From Prorocentrum cordatum (lineage: Eukaryota; Sar; Dinophyceae; Prorocentrales; Prorocentraceae): a stretch of DNA of 64,000 nt. Below are positions 11,280 through 20,760 of the stretch, piece by piece. The stretch's first letter is position 1, and every line of letters begins with the position of its first letter. Under the pieces are notes generated by a model. That model had not been told where the DNA came from. It saw only the letters and a list, made by a program, of their open reading frames with translations, and did not search any database. Both the position numbers and the translations under genes were made by a program. The stretch spans positions 90,001 to 154,000 of the forward strand of contig CAUYUJ010017780.1 in the NCBI GenBank assembly GCA_963575745.1, read 5' to 3'.

Positions 11280-13466
11280 GCAGGAGGTGCAGGCACAGCA
11301 GCCCCGGCGCCACCTGCAGCAGCCAGGCCCCACCCGGACGGCCCGTGGCCGGGCACCTTCTTCGAGGAGCGGGACCCTGGCACATCTGGCGGGGATTGTG
11401 GGTACCGTGCACTCGCCGCGGCCTACGCGGTCACAGCCCTGAAGAAGACCCAGGCGGAGACCTTCAAAACAGCCCGGTTGGAATCCATGTCCCGGACGCT
11501 GCGTGGGCAGCTCGCGGCGTACATCGCCAACCATGAGAAGACTTTCGAGCCGCATTGGCAGAACATTCCTGAAGTGGCCTCGGACGGGGCACGCCCCACG
11601 ACCTTCAAGGAGTACCTGAAGGCCATCAAGAAACACGAACGCTGGATAGACGGAGTGGGGGTTGCGGCAGCAGCGGACCACTTTCAGCGGCAAATCGCAT
11701 CATACGTGGGTATCAAGCAGGCCGACGGATCCACCCTGTGGACCTCGCGCTTCATCTGGACCCCGATGGAGCACAAGAACATGGTGGCGGCGCTGGGTCA
11801 GCCGCCCCTCCACGCAGGAGTCCGAGACGGCCATCGCGTGGTCTTATTTCCCAAGGACAGCTTCTTCACGACGGCGGCGACCAAGCGTCAGCCGGAGGAG
11901 GAGAGGACAGCAGCTATCAGGAAGGCGCCGCGAGTGGGAGGTAGCCGATCTCACAGCGACGCTGGCACAATCGACGCGTTCTTAGCCCCTCTGCAGCGGG
12001 CTCGCACGGCAAAACGATCTTCTGCAGCATCCACAGACACCTTCCTCGCTGGCCTGGCCGGAGGGCCCAAGCGCTCTCGCCGTCAAGGTGACCAGGCCAC
12101 CGTGGCCACGAGGGAGGAGCCAGCGGAGGCCGGCCCATCGGGCCCTCCACCACCGCAGGGCTGCAAGTGGACGTGCAAGAAGTGCGAGGCGGTGGTGATC
12201 GCCTCGACGATGCTCAAGCTCTCAGCGCGGAGGGCCGCGCACATCAGCAAACATCATGAACCTGAGGAGCGGGAGGCCTGCGGCAAGATCCGTGGAGCGG
12301 CACAGACGTTCGAGGTAGAGCAGAAGCCCGACCCCTGGTGGGAGTGCTATCTCTGCAAGCACGGCTTCACGCCAGAGGGGTCTCGCCAAGGCCGCCGGTT
12401 CCACCACATCGCCCACGAAACACGACGCCTGCACTGGCACACGGAGCACCAGCAGACCGTGCAGTGGGACGAGTACGCCGAAAAGAGCAAAGCACACAAT
12501 CGACCGAGAGACCAGCAGCGCAGAAAACAGCAAGCACAGGAAAACATCCAGTCTGGAGATCCAAAGCTCCAGGCCTGGCAAGGAAAGTGGAGGCAGCGAG
12601 TGAAGACGAGGTTCATGACGCTCCTCCAGAGGCCTGAGGCGATCACACCTCCCTCAGCACTGGCGCAGGCTGGGCTGAACACGGGGTTTCTCTGCACCTG
12701 TGCCAGATGCCATGTCCAGATCTGCAGCATCCCCAAGGCGAACAAGCATACATGTGGAGCCTGGTACGGACCGGCCTCCAGATACCGCAAGACAAACATC
12801 TACATCAGGCAGGTGCAGTTCCTGCGACGACTCCCCGAGCCGACGCGCCGCTCGCTCTTCGACGTGTGGCGCACCACGGGCTTCCCGCAGCCCACCCCGG
12901 AGATGTGGGACAGCCTTCTGACAGAATACGAGGCTCTGATCCAGCAGCACGGCAAGGATGGGAAGCCACAGTCCGCCGACCTGGCAGCCGGCAGGCAGTT
13001 CCGGAAGGGCTGGCTGGCAGCGCTGCGACGCATTGGCTGGGGCCCCAGGGCGCCTCGGCCCGCCCGCCGCTGCTGGGGCGGACGCTGCAAACGGCGCGCC
13101 GGGAAGCGAGGCAGTCCCGACCCCAGCGCGCACAAGAGAGAGGTACAGCTTGGAACCATCAACGTCGCGACGTGGTGGAAGCACAGCACGGCAGCCCTGG
13201 AGGCAGCCGGACGGTATGGAATAGAAATCCTGTGCCTGCAGGAGACACAGCTTACGACTCTGCAGCTCGACGCACAAACCTCCAGACTGGCCAAGAACGG
13301 CTGGTGGCTCTCCCCGGGCACCACGGTGGCGGGGCGACAGGGGAGGAGGGGCGGAGGAGGCAGAGGAGGAGGAGGAGGAGGCAATACCTGGAGTCAGGGA
13401 GGCCTGGCGCTGATCACCACAGCACGCTGGCAGGCCGACCCGAGACACCACACGCAGCAGCAGTGA
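11280..13466 (+). pseudogene. LINE-1 OTU cysteine protease, zinc fingers and endonuclease N-terminus
   Basis: Frame 3 is open from about 11280 to the TGA at 13464. The OTU signature GGDCGYRALAAAY sits at 11388-11426, with the candidate nucleophile Cys at 11397. The conserved helix follows, and the candidate catalytic His is in RDGHRVVLFP (His at 11832). Spacing of about 145 residues fits the OTU family of deubiquitinase-like proteases. Zinc-binding segments follow: CKWTCKKCEAVVIA...HISKHH at about 12163-12260, WECYLCKHGF...HHIAHETRRLHWHTEH at about 12337-12450, and a CTCARC...HTC cluster near 12690-12755. The endonuclease domain starts at about 13140 with TINVATWW and EILCLQETQL, whose Glu is the metal ligand of APE-like nucleases. 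A Gly/Arg-rich insert from GGA repeats (13335-13380) precedes the stop. Confidence 0.75.
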
Positions 13467-13960
13467 GGGGAGGCGGCGATCTTCGAGCTCCACTCCGACG
13501 ATCACCTTCTGGTGGTAGTCAACCTACACCGACGCTCGAAACAGTACACCGCGGGAGGCGGAGCTCTTCCAGGACTGGCTCTCGACCCGCATCGCAGCAT
13601 ACCCCATGAGCGTCAACCTGATCATGGCTGGCGACTTCAATACTGACACCGACTCAGCCTTTATATATCCTTTCGCAGTGGCGGGCAACGTCCGGTTCCT
13701 GCCCCCCCAGCGCCTACGCGACCAGCATCCGGCACGTACCTGGACTTCTTCGGCGTGCGATGCGATGGAGCGGCACTGGAGGCAACGATGCGGACATGCC
13801 CAGATAAGATCTCAGACCACGCCATGGTGCACTTATCGCTCCCGCTCCTCGGGGAGCCCTCGTCGCCACGGCCGGACGCGGCTCGGAAAACCAGGAGCGC
13901 GGCAGCGGAGACAGCGACAGGCCGGAGGACCAGGCGCCACCGGAGTACAGATGGGAGAAG
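13467..13960 (+). pseudogene. LINE-1 APE-like endonuclease, C-terminal part, frameshifted
   Basis: After the stop, frame 3 continues with EAAIFELHSDDHLLVVVNLH. The sense then moves to frame 1 with LIMAGDFNTDTDS (13618-13656), the GDFN metal-binding motif of exonuclease-endonuclease-phosphatase (EEP) proteins. It returns to frame 3 with TYLDFFGVRCDGAA and CPDKISDHAMVHLSLP (about 13735-13845), whose SDH supplies the catalytic His. All three core EEP motifs survive but lie in different frames, so this nuclease is dead. Its role would be nicking genomic DNA to prime reverse transcription. Confidence 0.75.
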
Positions 13961-15905
13961 GTGCAGCAGTATCGAAAACCGACCGCCCTGCGCGATGAGG
14001 ACAGCCTCGTGGCATGGCTAGCCGTACAGGACGAATGGTTTCGAGAACAGTGGAGCAGCGTGCCGGAAAGGGACCTCCGTGATCCAAATTCGGCGCTGGA
14101 AGCTTGGGAGTCCCTGGCGGAGGACATCTTGAGGGACATGGTAGAGCAGCACCCCGAGCCAGACCAGACTCCGGCGACGGGCAAGCGCAAGCAGGACAGA
14201 CAGCCACGTCCATACCAGCGCCGGCACGACACGGAGGTGCAGTGCCACGCGAAGGAACACAGCATCCGGCGGTACCTCACGCTCATGGGCCAGCTGGACA
14301 GGCGGTGGGACAGCACCACGGCGGCGGAAGCAGGCAGGCTGGCCCGCGGTCTCGGTCTCTGGGGCAACCGGGCCGAGAAGCGGAAGAAGGCGGCAGCACT
14401 CTGGGAGACTGCCCTGGAACAGATTCAGAAGGAAAGGCTGGCGGCGTGGCGCGAACGCCTCCGGCGTGACCCTGGGCACAGACAGGTGCACGCCTGGGTC
14501 AAAGGCCATGTCTGGCGGCCCACGGACGCTGCTGTGCGAAGTGGAGACCACCTCTACACGCACGGCGCGGCAGCCAGTGTTGTCCAGGAGCACTTTGCGA
14601 AGCACTTTGCACAGTGCGGGAGCGGCAACGACAAGGCGGCCTACATGGAGCAGTACGCTCACGAGTTGGCCGTCATGCGCAATGCCATCCAAATGCGGAA
14701 TGGCCGGGAGTCCGGCTGGCGCGATCAGATCCATGTGTACAGAAACGTCGACGATCCCACCGTGGTGGAATACAGGAGGGCGCTGCACAAGATGGTGGGG
14801 AAGGCCCCCGGAACAGATGGGTGGAGGGCACAAGAACTGCTGCTGCTGCCCCACTCCGCGACGTGGAGGTGCTGATTGCCCTGTTCTGCCGGCTGGAGGC
14901 GGACGGCGCCTGTCCAGATAAATGGCTCGTTTGGCGGCAGTTCCATGTCCCAAAGGACAGCATGGCAGACACGCCCAGAATCGACCGGCTGAGACCGATC
15001 AGCATCGCAGCCACAGCATGGCGGGCCTGGGCGCGGTGCAGGCAGGAGCAGATCGCCGATTGGCTCCGGCCAATCTGGCTTCCAACCCACGCAGGGGGAA
15101 TGGCAGACAGAACTATCGAGACCATCCTCGAACCCATCCTCGAACTGACCGAGGCCTGCCGGGCGCACAACCTCTGGGAGGAGCTCGCGGAGCCCGCGGA
15201 CGAGGCGGAGCACCAGCCACAACAGCAACCTAACCCCCCGGAGCCCCCGCAACAGGCAGCGGCGGAGGAAGCACAGCACGACCTGCACATCCGCACCTGG
15301 GACTTTGCATCGGCCTTCGACCGCGCCAGCGTGGACATCGTCTTGGCTATCTGGGCGGAGATGGGCATCCCGGAGCACGTGCTCAGAGGCATCCGGACCA
15401 TCTGGACGCAGCAGCAGAAGTACATTGAGCTGGGCTCCACAGTATACCCAGACTCGCTGACAGTGAACGAGTCCCTGCCGCAGGGAGACCCGCTCTCCAT
15501 GCTGGCGATGGCCACGCTCCTGTGTGCCACGTACAGACGCCTGAACCGGAGGGCGTCGCACGGACGACACGCCCTTTACGCAGACGACCGCACCACAGCC
15601 TCCCGGCACCCCAACGACCTGGAGATCGCGGAGCAGGTGCGGCAAGAACTTGAGCAATGCACGGCGCTGCGCACGGCGCCGGAGAAGACCAGCAGCCTCA
15701 CGGCACTTGCCGGAAAGCCGCCACCGCAGACGGAGGTTGAAGTCCTAGGGCTTCACCTGGCGGTGGATGGCCAGACCAGCCAGGCGGCAGAACGGAAAGC
15801 AGAAGACACACTTCGAGAGCGAGCGGCGCGGATCGGCAACCTCCCGTTCCCCTCGCACGAAAAACGCCGTTTCTACAGCACGGCGATCGGCAAGCTGATC
15901 TGGGT
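13961..15905 (+). pseudogene. LINE-1 reverse transcriptase
   Basis: Frame 2 (from 13961) holds the linker and the first RT block, KAPGTDGWRAQELLLLP, near 14800-14850. The sense then shifts to frame 1, which stays open to about 15905. RT blocks are clear: LRPISIAA near 14990; block A DFASAFDRAS with the catalytic Asp at 15301; block B LPQGDPLSM at 15475-15501; and block C YADD with the Asp pair at 15583-15588. EVEVLGLHLAVDG (about 15735) matches the Leu-Gly block after the active site. The catalytic residues are intact, but the frame change near 14860 would stop synthesis of a full enzyme. Confidence 0.9.
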
Positions 15906-15908
15906 AAT

Positions 15909-16970
15909 ATGCTGATCCCCCATGTCAGGCGCGCGCCTGCGAAAGCTGCAGGGCGACGTGGACCGCGCCATATGGGGAGGAAAATGGAGCTCGGGGAGTG
16001 CCCCCCTAAGCGCCTGCTGGTGACCGGCCACAATGGCGCGATCTGGTACCACATGTCATGCCGGACATGGAGATTCTGGCTCGCAAAGACCAAGCGCCTG
16101 GGGGCGAGGGCGGCCACGACGTGGTTACGACAGCTCCAGGGTGCCCCCGCGCTGACCCCAGCGACGCAGCAGTCCAGACACAGAGGTCCGACGGCGTTCA
16201 TGATGCAGTTTTTCGCGCACGTTGGGTTGCGCCTGCAACCGCATGGCCAGGAGGCCCAGTGGAACACAGCAGACAGGATGGTGGTGGTCCCTGCGACGAC
16301 GCCGCCACGAGCAGCAGCACATATGTTTCGCCTGGCATGGCGGAAGCAGCTGTGGACACAGTACACGGCACCTACGACGAGACGAGATGCAGAACTTGCG
16401 CGGGCATTCGACGTGCCCTACTGCGCACCAGTGGTCAATGCAGCCATGCAGCTAGGCCGACATGAACTCAGCAGCCACGTGGTGGCCGTCCTGTCAGGCT
16501 CGGCGTGGAGTGACGCGCGGTACACCAAGGTGGTCTTGGGAGAAGAGCCACCGCACTGCAGTCGTTGTGGAGCGGCGACGGCGTCAGACTGGGTCCACGA
16601 AGCATGGGCATGCCCACACTTTGAGGTCCACTGAAGGGGCCCACCGCCGACAGCAAGGCCAAACAACCCCTTCTCCAGATACATGGGCTGGCCGGCCGAG
16701 TATCTTGGGAGACGTGCAATCCCAAAGTGGTCAAGCACGATTCTGTGTATGGCCAGGATCAGACGCCATGTGCTCACCGAGCGCTACCAGCCATCTCAGT
16801 CGGCTCAGCCGCCGCCGGCGGCGGGCCAGCCACAGACTGACACCAGCCGAACGGCTAACACAGCAGCACCACATCCTTCACGGAGCATACAAGGCCCAAC
16901 CACTACTGCAGCAGAACAAGTGGAGCTTGACCACTCACTCCCCGGCTCCTGGAGTTGGAGAGCTGGGTGA
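15909..16970 (+). pseudogene. LINE-1 C-terminal region with Cys/His cluster
   Basis: After a frame change near 15905 the coding line continues in frame 3. The region is basic and Trp-rich (SCRTWRFWLAKTKRLG; MFRLAWRKQLWTQY). It contains a zinc-knuckle-like PHCSRCGAATASDWVHEAWACPHF at about 16552-16623, typical of the tail of LINE RT proteins. A TGA at 16632 interrupts, but the same frame goes on with a plausible sequence (NPFSRYMGWPAEYL, RIRRHVLTERY) to 16970, so I read that stop as a nonsense mutation. Confidence 0.65.
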
Positions 16971-17080
16971 TTGAGACCAGAACAGCTATCCCTCCCTGCT
17001 GGGCCTCCTGGGGCCCGGTGCGCGGCGGCCTGCCGGCTTGCCGCGCGACCTGCAACGCAGGTCGACTCGTGCACTTCCCC

Positions 17081-17476
17081 ATGGCGAAGATCAGCGACTA
17101 TAACAATAAGGTGAACAACATACACGTTTCGATGCACGACGTCTGGCAGACTTCCGAGCTGATCCTGCTGAAAGAGGTCAAGATGACCGAAAGCGCGCGT
17201 AGCGTGCTATCCGTTAGCCGGAAGGAATTAATTAAGGGGGAGTCCGAGGGGTGGCCTCTGCAGTGCGGGATCTCATGGCCCGCCCTTTTCTTTGTTAACG
17301 GAGCCCTTAATAAGGAAACTCAGGGGAAAAACTGGCCCGCCCGTGTCCTTGTTAACGGACCGTTAACAGGGATTTGTTTCGCTCGGGCATTGTGTGCCCT
17401 TGTTAACGGAGCCCTTAACAGGGAAAATCGGGTGCTTAAAAATCCAGCCCTTAACAGGGAAAATCGGGTGTTGTGA
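17081..17476 (+). CDS. Possible small coding patch downstream of LINE-1
   Basis: The first ~50 codons after ATG 17081 have balanced composition with Asn, Lys, Ile and Val (MAKISDYNNKVNNIHVSMHD, VWQTSELILLKEVKMTE), unlike the Arg/Ala/Pro-rich noise of surrounding frames. I do not recognise a family. From about 17240 the frame enters the palindromic array and its residues become repeat-derived. It could be an exon fragment, LINE 3' sequence or chance. Confidence 0.25.
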   Translation: MAKISDYNNKVNNIHVSMHDVWQTSELILLKEVKMTESARSVLSVSRKELIKGESEGWPLQCGISWPALFFVNGALNKETQGKNWPARVLVNGPLTGICFARALCALVNGALNRENRVLKNPALNRENRVL

Positions 17477-17632
17477 AAAAAACAGGGTTGCACGCTCGGG
17501 CATATGTTTCCCTGTTAACGGAGCCCTCAACAGGGACTTAACGGGGAAAATCGGATGACGGACGCGTTTTTTCCTTGTTAACGGACCGTTAACAGGGAAA
17601 AGAGTTTCCTGTTAACGGACCGTTAACTGACC
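17285..17632. repeat. Array of GTTAACGG palindromes
   Basis: Seven or eight units share a core of cctgttaacgg + (a/ag) + ccgttaacaggg or cccttaacaggg. Examples are at about 17296, 17350, 17400, 17444, 17509, 17574 and 17608. The fullest version, gttaacggaccgttaac, is a 17-nt palindrome around a central A; others keep one arm intact and a mutated second arm. Spacers of about 20-40 bases often contain ggaaaatcggg. Single strands would fold into hairpins. No coding content. Confidence 0.85.
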
Positions 17633-17639
17633 CTGAACA

Positions 17640-18300
17640 CCGCGGCCCCCAAGAGCGATCAGTGGCGTAAACAAGCTAATAAGACCAAGGCTCCCAACAG
17701 GGAGCGGTGACGTAACCAGTTCTTGACACCAGGGCCCGAAACGGGCGGGAACGTAAGCTCCGCGTAAGCTCCGCGTGGGCTTCTCGTAAGCGCGTAAAGT
17801 CCTCGTCAACTTGAGGTAACTTCAAGACAGCCCATGAGGGGCCAAGCGTCCTCCAAGACGGTCCAAGATGCCTCCAAGACGACCCAAGAGGCCAGAGGCC
17901 CGTAAGATCGCCCCAAGATGGCCCAAGATACCCCCAAGACGGTCCCAAGACGTGTTCGAACATCTGTACGTATGCAGACGGCTTCAAAGGCCTTCAAGAC
18001 GGCGTGGAGAGGCCCAGACGGGCCCGAGGACGGCCTAAGATCGATTCAGATAGCCCACGACGGCCTCAATACGGCTCAAGAGGTCTCCAAGACCCCCCCC
18101 CCCCCCCCGAGCACCGATGGGCGGTCCAAGCGCGAAAACAAACGAAAGTAGGGCTTTCGCAGCCCGGGGGGCGCCCTTGGCCCCGCCTTACCTGCATAAG
18201 CGCCTCGCCAGCTTAAGACACCTCCAAGAGACACCTCCAAGAATGCGTGAGAGAGGCCCAGACGGGACCGAAGACGGCCCAAGAGCGATCCAAGATAGCC
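17640..18300. repeat. Degenerate GGCC/CCAAGA short-repeat block, left part
   Basis: Short units of the form ccaagacggcc, ccaagatggcc or cctccaagacg recur about every 10-20 bases, most densely at 17815-18110 and 18240-18300. Read on the other strand they are ggccgtcttgg and encode low-complexity LGPSW-type peptides. The block is interrupted at 18301 by the sulfotransferase retrocopy and resumes after 20114. Related blocks occur at 20620-20740, 35380-35720, 51875-52280 and 53228-53585. Confidence 0.8.
18281..18300. repeat. Left target-site duplication of the sulfotransferase retrocopy
   Basis: The 20-mer aagagcgatccaagatagcc ends exactly where the spliced leader begins. It is repeated without mismatch at 20115-20134, on the other side of the insertion. 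Confidence 0.85.
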
Positions 18301-18322
18301 TCCGTAGCCATTTTGGCTCAAG
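18301..18322 (+). other. Dinoflagellate spliced-leader relic, exact
   Basis: All 22 positions match the known dinoflagellate trans-spliced leader (D-CCGTAGCCATTTTGGCTCAA-G, with D = T here). In living mRNAs this leader is added post-transcriptionally from SL RNA. Its presence in genomic DNA, directly after one arm of a direct repeat and before a gene, shows that a mature mRNA was reverse-transcribed and inserted. Confidence 0.95.
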
Positions 18323-20114
18323 CCACGGTAGCTCCAACGATTTCGCCTAAGGGCAAGGCCGTCGCAGCCGCAGCCGCGGACCAGAACGACACTGGTTTGA
18401 CAAAGCCACGCCGATGCCACACGGCAGGACTGTACACTTGCCTACGGACGGTGCGCCTGTGTCTGGGCCTGTTGTGCACACGGGTTGCGACCCTGGGCGC
18501 CGTGGCATTACGGCTCTGTGATTCCGCTGCTCCGAGCTGGGCAGGCCTCGAGCGCCCGCTGCTCGTTGCAGGCGTGCGCGGGCCCGCGAGGGCAGGCCCC
18601 GGAGCCCCAGCCGGGGGGCCCGAGGCCGACGGGAGCGCCGGCACCGCGAGGGCCAGCCAGGCCGAAGTGGCGGCCGAGCCTGGCGATGATCGGGCCCGCG
18701 GGCGCGTGACGCCCGCACCAAGAGAGGTGCCCTTGCCATCAGTGGGCGTGCCGCTCGTTCATTTCCACATGCCCAAGACTGGGGGCAGCACGCTGGATTA
18801 CCACCTGCGGCACACCGCCTCGGTGCTTAATTTGTCGCTGGTGGACGAGACTGGCGAGGCACTGCGGACAGACTGGGCCACTGGAGCCTCTTACAACCAT
18901 CTGCCCAGTCAGTCGATTTTTGACAAGGCGCATGCGTGCAGAGGAGCCGATGGCTCCAAGGATGCGAAAGTGCAGGAATTCCGCGCGCTTGGCGTGTGCA
19001 TGCATAGTGGTGGGCCATTTAAAACCAAGCAAAGTGTTACCGGTTTTGAGACGCATGGAGATAAGTCCCAGTAGCCCTATGAGAACAAATCACTCGCGGA
19101 GAGAAGTGTGCGGAGCAATTGGAGATCGCGCGTTTTTTGCCCAGATGCATTACGCAGCGACGCGATTCCTTCAGTGTTCGTGAAACCAAGATGCATCGTT
19201 ATACTTCGAGAGCCTCTTGCTAGATCACTTTCGAACTTCTACCATTTTGATTCTTTGCACAGGAATGGAGCGCCGTCGAATTGTTAGAGCATTGTGGGGC
19301 TGACCGAATGCGGCTTGTTTTCGCAGTTGACATTAGCCCAACAGTTAAAGATCATGATGACCAGGAACATTCAGTTAACATGGCTCGAGTCTGTTCGGAA
19401 GGACCGCGTGGGAAAGTCAATTGCTCAGTGGGTAGATGACGTCTGGGACACGCTGTCACGCTGCGTACTTCTCATGCTGGACAGGCGGAGCGATAACATT
19501 GCAATGTTCAACCAGATGTTGCCTTGGGCGCTACCTCGTCAGAACGCCCAAGCCCGGCAGCCCAACCCGCCCACGAAGAATGCGCCCAACAACACAGAAC
19601 CGATCAGAAAGGGGCTGCCACATGAGCTGGAGGTGCTGGTTAGTCGGGTTCGTTACCACACCGATGTGAAAGTCTGGCACCAGAGATTGTTCTTGTCATC
19701 AGGGCGAACGCATGGTTTGATTCAGTCCTCCTACGCATCGGCATAAGTCCGGCCTCGGAAAGCGACTTGGATTTCTGCGAAGAGCACCTTGCAACTCCAA
19801 ACATAATGTTATTTTCGCCTGTTACCAAGTTGATGAAACGTAAGGGATAAGTGCCCAGCGCTCCACTGACAGATTTGCGCGGGCACAGTCTTAATATTGA
19901 TCGAAGTAGTGTTGCGAGCGCACCGCTTGTGCGTTAGCAGTTAATCCGTTGCGCGACCGCGCATGAAAGCAGGATTGCGAAGAGGTACCGAAAAACCATA
20001 GCTGGAAACTTCCTTGTCCTTGCCTTAGATGCTGCGCGGCACGTCGTCGGAGGGTAGGCCCGCATCAGCCAGATCACTGCTGCTACTGCACCTCGCCTTG
20101 CGTTTGCGCAAAGA
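18301..20114 (+). pseudogene. Retroposed sulfotransferase gene (processed pseudogene)
   Basis: The insert runs from the spliced leader to the second copy of the 20-bp duplication. Frame 1 contains a hydrophobic segment (LCLGLLCTRVATLGAVALRL, about 18457-18516) that could be a type II signal anchor, then a low-complexity stem. The sulfotransferase 5'-phosphosulfate loop HMPKTGGSTL is at 18766-18795 and the 3'-phosphate motif VILREPLARSLSNFYHF at about 19198-19250. Further on, VLLMLDRRSDNIAMFNQMLPW and DVKVWHQRLF resemble C-terminal motifs of galactose-3-O-sulfotransferase-type enzymes, which transfer sulfate from PAPS to glycans in the Golgi. Stops at 19072 and 19285, a probable frame disturbance near 19075-19170 and the lack of an in-frame ATG after the leader make it a pseudogene. 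No introns are apparent, fitting mRNA origin. There is no poly(A) tail; the 3' end carries the palindrome tttgcgcaaa. Confidence 0.8.
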
Positions 20115-20134
20115 AAGAGCGATCCAAGATAGCC
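20115..20134. repeat. Right target-site duplication of the sulfotransferase retrocopy
   Basis: Identical to 18281-18300 over 20 bases. It returns directly to the GGCC/CCAAGA repeat block that flanks the insertion on the left. Confidence 0.85.
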
Positions 20135-20517
20135 CAAGGTAGCGTCAGCACAGCCCACGAGGCCTCCAAGACACCCCAAGCGGCACCCGAAAGGACCCTC
20201 AAAAGTGCTGAAGGACGAATCAACCATTGTTGTCTTTAGGTTTATGAAGGTTTTACATCTCCTCGCCTTTTCGGGCAAGAACGGCCCGACACAGCTCCAG
20301 AGCCCCCCGAGATTGTGCCATGACGGCCCGAGAGGCTCCCAAGAGAGCCTGAGGACGGCCCAGAAGGGCCCCAAGAGGGCCTAAGAGAGCCACAAGACGG
20401 CCCAAGGAGGGCCTGGGATACGCCCAAGATGTTCCCAAGAGACAGCATGTCGTCGTCATCATCATGATCATCAGCATCATCAGCATCATCATCATCATCA
20501 TCATCAACAACATCACT

Positions 20518-20575
<58 letters not shown>

Positions 20576-20760
20576 ACAACAACAGTACTATCCTGATCGT
20601 CGTTCGTGTTTTATCGCGCTATTGCGCCTTCCCAAGATACCAGCACGCCCTGGCCCCCCCTCAAGAGGCCCCCTGCAGCTTCGAGTTAGCCCTAGAGGGC
20701 GCCCAATATGCAACCAAGATGCCCCAAGAGAGCCTCCTGATGGGGAGACAGAGAGAAAGA
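20135..20760. repeat. GGCC/CCAAGA repeat block, right part, with ATC microsatellite
   Basis: Units such as ccaagacaccccaag and ggcccaagg continue to about 20445. They are followed by a (CAT)n microsatellite at about 20452-20586 with a few interruptions (aacaac), and a further short stretch of CCAAGA units at 20625-20740. Long Met/Ile frames across the microsatellite are artefacts. Confidence 0.85.

Larger units (their letters stand above)
9406..16970 (+). mobile_element. LINE-1: non-LTR retrotransposon with OTU protease domain
   Basis: A roughly 7.5-kb element encodes, in order, an ORF1-like region, an OTU-type cysteine protease, zinc-finger segments, an apurinic-type endonuclease, an RT and a Cys-rich tail. 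This is a non-LTR architecture: endonuclease upstream of RT and no LTRs seen. The coding line is broken by in-frame stops at 9646, 13464 and 16632 and by frame changes near 11240-11280, 13550, 13700, 13900, 14860 and 15905, so this copy is defective. Its sense can still be followed almost end to end, implying a fairly young insertion. I could not define the ends or a target-site duplication; the left boundary is approximate and the right is taken at the last coding-like residue. Confidence 0.85.

Noticed and set aside
17676-17987. Frame encoding repeated LGPSW peptides
   Set aside because: It is the reverse reading of the degenerate CCAAGA repeat block, and similar peptides appear wherever that block occurs in either orientation.
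18247-18300. ATG at 18247 as the start of the sulfotransferase
   Set aside because: The frame is continuous, but this ATG lies in the flanking repeat, upstream of the spliced leader that marks the mRNA 5' end, so it cannot be the original start.
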